Of a stretch of DNA of 64,000 bases, positions 58,550-64,000 are shown piece after piece. This DNA is from Leptospira bandrabouensis (GTDB lineage: Bacteria; Spirochaetota; Leptospiria; Leptospirales; Leptospiraceae), in assembly GCF_004770905.1 (NCBI RefSeq), contig NZ_RQHT01000014.1:2103001-2167000 (forward strand), written 5' to 3'. Every line of letters starts with the position of its first letter. The stretch's first letter is position 1. The position numbers were made by a program, and so were the translations under genes. The notes under the pieces were generated by a model. The model did no database searches and was not told the origin of the DNA. It was given only the letters and a program-made list of their open reading frames with translations.

Positions 58550-59125
58550 TTAAATATTCTCTCCTTTTGCTAACTTTTCGATTATTTCTTTAATGCGTTT
58601 ATCTCTTGTTTCTGTTTTTTTTGCTGTATGGATTCGGAATCCAATAGAAAAAAGATTTGTTTTATTTAGCTTCTTGAAAAAATCTTCTGCATTTTTGTTT
58701 TTACTTAGTTCTAATAAAAAGTCATTTGGGATAATCATTTTTGTTGGCGAATCATATGCCTTATCCCATCGACCATCTGCCTTTGCTTTTTCAACAGCTA
58801 TTAAACCTGGTGATTTCATTTTACCTTCATTGATTAATCTTTCAACGTGTCCAGTGTTTACTTTCGACCAAATGCTTTTTGCAGTTCTAGGAGAAAACTT
58901 TTGCAACCAAGATTGTTCATCAAACTTTTGTTTTTGACTATCTATCCAGCCATAACATAGTGCTACATCAAGTGCTTCTGAGTAACTTATAGATTTTAAT
59001 CCGGTATCTTTTTTGAATATTCTTAACCAAATTCCAATTGAATTTTCATGATTCTTTTTGAGCCAATTTTCAAATTTGTTTTGTGTTTTAAATTCTAGTG
59101 TTGGAATAGTATTTATTTGATTCAT
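58550..59125 (-). CDS. YdeI/OmpD-associated family protein
   Basis: A 191-residue protein. ENWLKKNHENSIGIWLRIFKK, ALCYGWIDSQ and FSPRTAKSIWSKVN are typical of the YdeI family, which is annotated as bacteriocin-protection or OmpD-associated; the biochemical role is unclear. The start ATG is at 59125. It lies in an AT-rich region. Confidence 0.87.
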   Translation of the reverse strand: MNQINTIPTLEFKTQNKFENWLKKNHENSIGIWLRIFKKDTGLKSISYSEALDVALCYGWIDSQKQKFDEQSWLQKFSPRTAKSIWSKVNTGHVERLINEGKMKSPGLIAVEKAKADGRWDKAYDSPTKMIIPNDFLLELSKNKNAEDFFKKLNKTNLFSIGFRIHTAKKTETRDKRIKEIIEKLAKGENI

Positions 59126-59612
59126 ATTTATTGAATTTTATATTTTGTTCATTATTCTGTTGCATATATTGCATACATAGCAACTTATTTTTTGATGCAT
59201 TGAAGCTTGTGCCTGAAATTGTTCAAAAATTTACTGATTTTTTTCTATGGAATATTTGTATTCATAGCAGGAAAGTTCTAATATGAATAGATGTAGCTAC
59301 TGTTATGTAACGCAGCATATAATTAAAAAAAAGATTTAGCCTCAATATTAGTAGCATCTGGCATAAAATAAAAAATTTTTATGAAAAAGAATATATAAAC
59401 AAAGCGATAGTCATTTTTTTTCACAAATTTCCAAGATATTTTTATATTTAAATAGCTCATTTTTTTTTAAATTAACTTTAGTGAAATTAAATAAAAGTAG
59501 CGTGTTTCGCAGATAATATTTTTTAAAAAAAATATTATCACCTATTCATTTTATCTTTTTAACTATGTTCTGTGTGTATGCAGAATTGATGAAATCAAAG
59601 CTTTATCAGGTT
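59126..59612. other. AT-rich gap, no gene found
   Basis: About 490 bp with no usable reading frame. It contains a 13-bp inverted repeat with a 2-bp spacer at 59512-59539 (GATAATATTTTTT and its complement) and, near 59306, CTACTGTTATGTAACGC, a possible degenerate cassette boundary. Confidence 0.5.
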
Positions 59613-59836
59613 TTATTTTCTCGTTTTGGTTTTTCTGAATTTTGAACTACTAAGCTTAAAGCCAATAGTTGTTTTAAGTCTATCGAATTCAGATTTATTA
59701 AAATCTACTTCCTTACAACTGCGATCATTTATATGTTGCAAGGATAAGATTCTTTTAATTGCTTCTTTCATTGTTGGATTGGCATCGTTAATTTTTTTGG
59801 CATGACTTCAGGACATTGGTAACGGTTATCTGCCGG
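59613..59836 (-). pseudogene. Possible coding remnant with a frameshift
   Basis: On the minus strand an open stretch reads from about 59836 (ADNRYQCPEVMPKK) to the A7 run at 59792-59798, and continues in the next frame (INDANPTMKEAIKRILSLQH...) to TAA at 59613-59615. The two parts join smoothly if one base is changed around the A7 run. No start codon is clear. I do not recognise the protein. Confidence 0.35.
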
Positions 59837-59914
59837 TCATGTATCAAAATTGATATTCTATATTTTTTCACTTTCAGCGATTTTTGAAGATTTTGAAAAT
59901 CAATTGATTCAATT

Positions 59915-59928
59915 GCTGTTATGCGAAG
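59915..59928 (-). repeat. Cassette-boundary-like motif
   Basis: GCTGTTATGCGAAG on the plus strand matches the right ends of the three large repeats (GCTGTTATACGAAG at 61261). It lies 8 bp past the stop of the PIN gene, the same position relative to the gene as in the other cassettes. The rest of a full repeat is not recognisable here. Confidence 0.45.
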
Positions 59929-59935
59929 GTTTGTT

Positions 59936-60391
59936 TTACGCGATAAATTCTAATTCTGATGGTTTAATTACTCTTTGGTTCATCTCTTGCATGACCTCAT
60001 ATAGTAATTGATCGTTAGTTACGAACAGAATATTTTCGGCTATTGCTACTTCAGCAATAAGTGAGTCTTCTATATTATTGGACTTTTTCTTTTTTCCATC
60101 TAATTTTTGTTTTAGAATTGAAATTTCTTCTCCGCCAGTTTCGTTCCATTGCATTGTGTTCCAAGTCATATAACCCCAAATCATACTTTTAAGTCCAAAA
60201 ATTTCTGGGTTTATTATATTATATATTCTTAGGAGATCTTCTTTTCTCGATATATTTTTAGTATTGTGAATTTCAGCCAATTGTAGTGGGGAAGCATAGA
60301 AAGTATATTTATTTGGATTAGGAAAAGGTATTTTTCCATCCAGGATTTCATTAAAGACGTTAGTATCGAATAGTATTTTAGTTTTTTCCAT
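59936..60391 (-). CDS. PIN-domain protein (VapC-like)
   Basis: A 151-residue PIN domain: ILFDTNVFNEILDG with D9, a mid acidic region, and IEDSLIAEVAIAENILFVTNDQLL carrying the later acidic residues. PIN proteins are Mg2+-dependent ribonucleases and often toxins. The small ORF 18 bp upstream may be its antitoxin (inference). It ends next to a cassette-boundary motif. Confidence 0.78.
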   Translation of the reverse strand: MEKTKILFDTNVFNEILDGKIPFPNPNKYTFYASPLQLAEIHNTKNISRKEDLLRIYNIINPEIFGLKSMIWGYMTWNTMQWNETGGEEISILKQKLDGKKKKSNNIEDSLIAEVAIAENILFVTNDQLLYEVMQEMNQRVIKPSELEFIA

Positions 60392-60409
60392 GAATATAAT
60401 GGGAATTAG

Positions 60410-60598
60410 TTATAGAATTTTTGAAAGTAAGTCTATAGCTTTATTTGGATCTATCCCTTCTAGTTTTTGAAAACTATTTAAATCTGTATGATTTACCCGT
60501 ATAATTGAATGATCCAGGTTGTCATAGTCAATATCTATGAATAGATTTACTGTAGAAACAACTTGTGTCGTATCAAGTTGTAAGAGAGCTCCTTTCAT
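60410..60598 (-). CDS. Small ORF upstream of the PIN gene, possible antitoxin
   Basis: A 62-residue protein (MKGALLQLDTTQVV...DPNKAIDLLSKIL). No DNA-binding motif is recognised. It overlaps the SH3 gene by 26 bp upstream and precedes the PIN gene by 18 bp. Size and position are those of an antitoxin, but there is no other evidence. Confidence 0.5.
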   Translation of the reverse strand: MKGALLQLDTTQVVSTVNLFIDIDYDNLDHSIIRVNHTDLNSFQKLEGIDPNKAIDLLSKIL

Positions 60599-61079
60599 CC
60601 AAGAGGTTATATGAAGAGGAAGATGTTTCTTCGAGAGGAGTAATTATTTGTATATCTGTCAGAATATCGTAGGGAAACTGATTTGATGATTTTATTCGTT
60701 CTGAAGTAGCGATAATGATTAGATTTTTAAGATAAATTTCAAATTGGTTTCTTTTTCTTAATAATTCCTTTTTTGCTATATCTAGGGAGATAAGTGTGAC
60801 AAAATCACCGAAAACATACCCTTCCTCTCCTGAGTAAGATCTTGCTTTATACCAAATTACCACTTCGCCAGTTTTTAAAGTCTTTTCTATTTTTGCTGTG
60901 AGTAAAATTATTGAACCTTTAGTTATCGTTTTTATTCTTTCAGATTCCTTAGTGTAAGATTCTCTAAGTGTCACATCACCGGTTACTTTTCCGTATTTTT
61001 CATACTCATATTCTTCTATTTTTGGTCTGTTGCATTGTAGTGTAAGAAATATTAATAGAGTTATATATAAGTATTTCAT
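60573..61079 (-). CDS. SH3-domain lipoprotein
   Basis: A 168-residue protein with a signal peptide and lipobox LTLQC (Cys at 16), followed by a bacterial SH3 domain (VTGDVTLRESYTKESERIKTITKG...VIWYKARSYSGEEGYVFGDFV). It is the first gene after the repeat at 61111-61275 in cassette orientation. The C-terminal tail is Ser-rich. SH3b domains usually bind cell wall or peptide ligands. Confidence 0.8.
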   Translation of the reverse strand: MKYLYITLLIFLTLQCNRPKIEEYEYEKYGKVTGDVTLRESYTKESERIKTITKGSIILLTAKIEKTLKTGEVVIWYKARSYSGEEGYVFGDFVTLISLDIAKKELLRKRNQFEIYLKNLIIIATSERIKSSNQFPYDILTDIQIITPLEETSSSSYNLLDERSSLTT

Positions 61080-61110
61080 TTTCTCTTTCCTGTGATTTTT
61101 ACAAACTTTC

Positions 61111-61275
61111 GCATAACGAACTAGTGTTACCGAAGTTCCCCGACCCTGAGTCCCGCCGGGACGTTAGGGACTGGCATGTAGCTTGCGTTTGCAAGCGAAT
61201 TCCAGAAGGGGAATTTGCCGTAGGCCGAGCGAGGCCTTGTGTCGAAGTGTAGCGGTAACCGCTGTTATACGAAGT
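61111..61275 (-). repeat. Large attC-like cassette repeat, copy 1
   Basis: About 165 bp, GC-rich amid AT-rich sequence. Read on the minus strand it starts TATAACAGCGGTTACCG and ends CGGTAACACTAGTTCGTTATGCG; GGTTACCG and CGGTAAC pair, and GTTATGC resembles the recombination core of Vibrio-type attC sites. The interior has hairpins CCCTGAGTCCC/GGGACGTTAGGG and CTTGC/GCAAG, shared with copies 2 and 3. Confidence 0.7.
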
Positions 61276-61289
61276 CGCAAGTTATAAGA

Positions 61290-61691
61290 TTAGATAAAAA
61301 CAGCAGGAGAAATATTGAATTTTTCAGCCAAAGCCTTGATTTGCCGAACATTTAAATCTCTTTTTCCATTCAATATTTCAGAAACAACACCTTGACTACC
61401 CAAAACACTTAAATCCTTTTGAGTAAGATTATTTTCTTCCATCAGAAACTTTAAAACTTCGATTGGTTCAGCATTAGGCTGAATAAAGTGATCATTTTCA
61501 TATTCTTCAATCAGATTACCAACTGTTTCGAGAAGAGGAGCAAGTAGATGTTTTTCATTATTACCAACTTCATCAATAAGTTCATCTAAAACTTTCACAA
61601 GTTTTTTATATTGTTTATCAGTGTGTGGAACAGAGAGAATATCTTTAACATCCTGCCAAACATTCTTAACTTTTTCAATTTCTTGAATCAT
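61290..61691 (-). CDS. higA: HigA-type antitoxin
   Basis: A 133-residue protein with a C-terminal HTH_3 domain (NLTQKDLSVLGSQGVVSEILNGKRDLNVRQIKALAEKF). The ATG at 61691 overlaps the HigB stop by 4 bp and has AAGGAG 5 bp upstream; the frame is open to 61709. It would neutralise HigB and repress the operon. Order toxin then antitoxin is typical of higBA. Confidence 0.9.
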   Translation of the reverse strand: MIQEIEKVKNVWQDVKDILSVPHTDKQYKKLVKVLDELIDEVGNNEKHLLAPLLETVGNLIEEYENDHFIQPNAEPIEVLKFLMEENNLTQKDLSVLGSQGVVSEILNGKRDLNVRQIKALAEKFNISPAVFI

Positions 61692-61984
61692 ATATTCTCC
61701 TTTTTCCATTTACCTTTGTCATATTCGTTATGAGTTAAAATATTCCTTACAAAAACTTTTTGTCTATTGTAATGAATTGCCACAATCAATCTAAAATGAT
61801 TTCCAGAAATATTAAAAACTGTAAGATTACCGACCTGATCAACAGAGTTAAAAATCTTTCTTAATTCATTAAAATCTTTAAAAGATGTGTTTTTTACTAT
61901 TTTAAACCAGGTTTTTAAGGAAGATTCAGAATTCGGATGTTTATTAATAAAATCATCAAGTTTCTTCCAACTAATAATATGCAC
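61688..61984 (-). CDS. higB: HigB-type mRNA interferase toxin
   Basis: A 98-residue protein with the HigB pattern: ISWKKLDDFINKHPNSESSLKTWF, then VFNISGNHFRLIVAIHYNRQKVFVRNILTHNEYDKGKW. Family members cleave mRNA on the ribosome. It is translationally coupled to HigA downstream. It is preceded by repeat copy 2 (61985-62225 region). Confidence 0.9.
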   Translation of the reverse strand: MHIISWKKLDDFINKHPNSESSLKTWFKIVKNTSFKDFNELRKIFNSVDQVGNLTVFNISGNHFRLIVAIHYNRQKVFVRNILTHNEYDKGKWKKENI

Positions 61985-62058
61985 TTAATCCAGGAATATC
62001 TCAATATGAGATGAGTCAAATTCTTTTTTCTTATTTTAGGAAAGTTTTTTTGCGATTT

Positions 62059-62225
62059 CGTATAACGAACTAGACTAACCGACGTAGGCTGGCCCTGAGT
62101 CCCAACGGGACGTTAGGGATTGGCACGACGCTTGCGTAAGCAAGAGGAGTGACAAAAGCCTATGTGTCGCAGACCGAGCGAGGGCGCAAGTCCCGAAGCG
62201 AAGCGGTTAGTTGCTGTTAGCCGCC
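62059..62225 (-). repeat. Large attC-like cassette repeat, copy 2
   Basis: About 167 bp, nearly identical in its body to copy 3. Minus strand: GCTAACAGCAACTAACCG at one end and CGGTTAGTCTAGTTCGTTATACG at the other; CTAACCG and CGGTTAG pair. The DUF2971 gene stops inside it: TAA at 62217-62219 is part of the repeat's TAACAGC. Confidence 0.72.
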
Positions 62226-63245
62226 GTGCTTTTTATCTATAATGATTTTACCTGAAAAATCTATTGTTACATGATTTAATGATTTTGCATTTAAAAAATA
62301 TCTTAATTGAGCACGATTTAAGTCTTTATCAGAAAGTTTCGGTCCTAATTGAATTCCAGTCAAAGAGAATGGAAGATTATTTAAATCAAATTCAACGAAA
62401 GGACAGAATATGCCAAAAGAATTTTTCCTGAAATTTAAGTTTTTCATATTTCCATATTTATTCATATTATAGAAAATGATTCTTAATTCATTTTCAGGTT
62501 AATAATCCTCATGCTTTACAAAATTCTTCCATATACTCAATTGGTTGAATATTGCGAAAGAGTTATATCCTTGAATTAAGCCAATTATAAGGTCTAAAAT
62601 AATATTGAAGATTTCACTTCCATATGCAATTTTACCGAATAGAAAATAATAACCATTACCTTGAAAGTTGGTTTCGAATTCTAGTGAAACTCCGCTTCCG
62701 TTGTCTCCGTATAATCGCCATTGATTTAATTCGTCTTTGTTAAGAGAAGTAGATAAAATAAATTTTGAATTAAAGCTTTTAATTCTAGTATGATGAAATG
62801 GATTTTTAATATTTTTATTTAGCAAATAGTCAGAGTAGTAAGTCTCTGACTTATCATTTAAGCCTGCAATTCCGCTAAATCGTATTGTGTTATTTTGTAA
62901 AATGCTAACTAGTGAATCAAATGATGTATAATGATAGAATTTCTTTTTTTGATTTCCTAAGCTGAAGAGAATTTTGAACAATTCGTCTTGAAAATGTTCC
63001 GTAAATCTAATCTGCTTATTTACTCTAAAGTTATGATAAGTGTTCTTTAGATGTTCATTCCTTAAATATCGTTCATTTACATATTTTTCAAAATATAGTA
63101 AGTATTCTGCTTCGAAGTTTTCGAATTTAAGGATTTTTATATTTTTCTCAATAAATTGAAGAGAAAAAATTCTATCATATTCCAATAGTTTATTTGGATC
63201 TGCTGAAAATAGTTTTCTTAGTGAATTGTATATGTATTCAATCAT
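62217..63245 (-). pseudogene. DUF2971 protein gene interrupted by one in-frame stop
   Basis: Two open stretches on the same frame, 62502-63245 (248 codons) and 62217-62498, are separated only by TAA at 62499-62501. Read through, the join is KHEDY-stop-PENELRIIFYNMNKYGN, and PENELRI is the conserved region of DUF2971 proteins. The N-part has YHYTSFDSLVSILQNNTIRFSG and the C-part LTGIQLGPKLSDKDLNRA. A single substitution from AAA to TAA would explain it. Confidence 0.85.
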
Positions 63246-63260
63246 AATTTTAAAGCATTG

Positions 63261-63427
63261 CGGCTAACGAACTAGGGGAGACGACGTAGGCTGGCCCTGA
63301 GTCCCAACGGGACGTTAGGGACTGGAACGACGCTTGCGCAAGCAAGAGGAGTGCCAGAAGCCTATGTGTCGCAGACCGAGCGAGGGCGTAAGTGCCGAAG
63401 CGCAGCGTTTCCGCTGTTATACGACGT
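63261..63427 (-). repeat. Large attC-like cassette repeat, copy 3
   Basis: About 167 bp. Minus strand: TATAACAGCGGAAACGCTGCG at one end, CCTAGTTCGTTAGCCGC at the other. The body (CCCTGAGTCCCAACGGGACGTTAGGG and CTTGCGCAAGCAAG) matches copy 2 almost throughout. It lies 5 bp past the stop of the HTH antitoxin gene. Confidence 0.72.
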
Positions 63428-63432
63428 GTGGT

Positions 63433-63750
63433 TTATACACTAGCTAATGTTTTCTTCCCTTTCTTAATTACTATTTCACCACCTAAAGTGTGAATTAATT
63501 TAGAAAGGACAAGTAATGTTGGATTATCTTGTTTGCCGCTTCTAATTTCTTGAATAACCGTGCTTGATACATTTGCTTTTTTTGAAAGTTCTCTAACAGA
63601 TACTTTTTGTGATTCCATTAGTTCGATTAGTGTTTCAGAAAGATTGAGTGCATCATATTCCTTATCAAATTTAGCTTTGAAGGATTTATCTTTCATTAAA
63701 CGATCAAATGTAGATTTAGTAGTAGATGCCTTTTTTACTTCTTGTTTCAT
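63433..63750 (-). CDS. HTH antitoxin (HigA/XRE type)
   Basis: A 105-residue protein with an HTH (VSVRELSKKANVSSTVIQEIRSGKQDNPTLLVLSKLIHTLGG). ATG at 63750 is preferred since GGGAAG lies 5 bp before it; the frame is open to 63816. It overlaps the toxin gene by 35 bp. The pair is of the RelE/Gp49 type. Confidence 0.85.
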   Translation of the reverse strand: MKQEVKKASTTKSTFDRLMKDKSFKAKFDKEYDALNLSETLIELMESQKVSVRELSKKANVSSTVIQEIRSGKQDNPTLLVLSKLIHTLGGEIVIKKGKKTLASV

Positions 63751-64000
63751 AATCTTCCCTTCTTTTAATAGCTCTAATTTTTTCGTTTTTAGGTAGTTTA
63801 TCAGTTTTCTTAACAAAAGCGTTAGTAATGATTATTTTCTTCCCTTTAACAAAAAAGCAAAGAAACCTGTGGGGCATTGGTTTGAAAGCGAATAGAGAGT
63901 CACCTTCAAAATTGAATTTAGTTTTGTCTTTAATTTCACCAATGTCAGCAAATCTTTTGAACAAAGCCAAAGTTTTAATCTTTAAATCATCTGGAAGATC
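63716..64000 (-). CDS. RelE/Gp49-like toxin, cut by the right edge of the window
   Basis: The visible C-terminal 94 residues read ...LPDDLKIKTLALFKRFADIGE, then FAFKPMPHRFLCFFVKGKKIIITNAFVKKTDKLPKNE, a pattern typical of phage-derived Gp49/HigB-type toxins. The frame continues beyond 64000, so the start is outside; TTG 63970 is only an internal codon. Stop is TAA at 63716-63718. Confidence 0.82.
   Translation of the reverse strand, partial: DLPDDLKIKTLALFKRFADIGEIKDKTKFNFEGDSLFAFKPMPHRFLCFFVKGKKIIITNAFVKKTDKLPKNEKIRAIKRREDYETRSKKGIYY

Noticed and set aside
61111..63427. CRISPR array from the three repeats
   Set aside because: Repeat units are about 165 bp and about 1 kb apart with genes between them; this is not the CRISPR pattern.

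Overview
The window looks like spirochete chromosome, most likely Leptospira. It is AT-rich and carries many small two-domain signalling genes (STAS, CBS, PilZ, cyclic-nucleotide-binding and chemoreceptor proteins), a thiC gene behind a TPP riboswitch, a tRNA-Ile/tRNA-Ala pair not attached to rRNA genes, and lipoproteins with relaxed lipoboxes. The genus call is inference from gene content and protein style; no rRNA gene is present to confirm it.

Region 1 (1-12,500) is core metabolism and RNA. It holds a GT-C glycosyltransferase and pgeF, then a minus-strand operon pgm-argD-leuB with 4-bp overlaps that ends in a degenerate receiver protein. An aminotransferase, a YprB-like exonuclease, a CBS protein, tRNA-Ile and tRNA-Ala, hemW, tRNA-Met, a bifunctional nuclease and a phasin-like protein follow. 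Region 2 (12,500-30,900) has an MFS exporter, a double-ACT regulator, an outer membrane protein, a PilZ protein, TPP riboswitch plus thiC, an acyl-CoA dehydrogenase, a metallo-beta-lactamase/double cyclic-nucleotide-binding fusion, trxA, panD coupled to a Panacea-domain gene, lipB, and a membrane-protein/STAS-zinc-ribbon/murJ run. Region 3 (30,900-51,000) has ileS, an LRR lipoprotein, a six-helix chemoreceptor with a SCO-like neighbour, speD, a GH13 enzyme, a three-gene glycosylation operon (GT-C, Cys-rich protein, DPM1-like GT2), a DinB protein, a zinc-ribbon SDR lacking its catalytic Tyr, a soluble chemoreceptor whose Cache domain lies C-terminal, and an ABC exporter.

Region 4 (51,000-64,000) becomes accessory and more AT-rich. 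It has a pseudouridine synthase, a thioesterase, an AraC regulator, MepB, a SugE-type exporter, an ArsR/SRPBCC pair, a GST, and DUF4256 and YdeI proteins. It ends in what I read as a gene-cassette array on the minus strand. Three GC-rich repeats of about 165 bp (61111-61275, 62059-62225, 63261-63427) each follow the 3' end of a cassette gene and look like large attC sites. The cassettes carry a HigB/HigA pair, a second RelE/Gp49-type toxin with an HTH antitoxin (running off the right edge), a DUF2971 gene broken by one in-frame stop, and a PIN-domain gene with a tiny partner ORF and an SH3 lipoprotein. No integrase is visible, so this would be a cluster of attC sites without an integrase in view.

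Other structure worth noting includes six convergent gene pairs whose stop codons interlock, two divergent pairs with overlapping starts, an ArsR operator that contains the start codon, and a strong terminator at 58223-58264 with no gene upstream of it.
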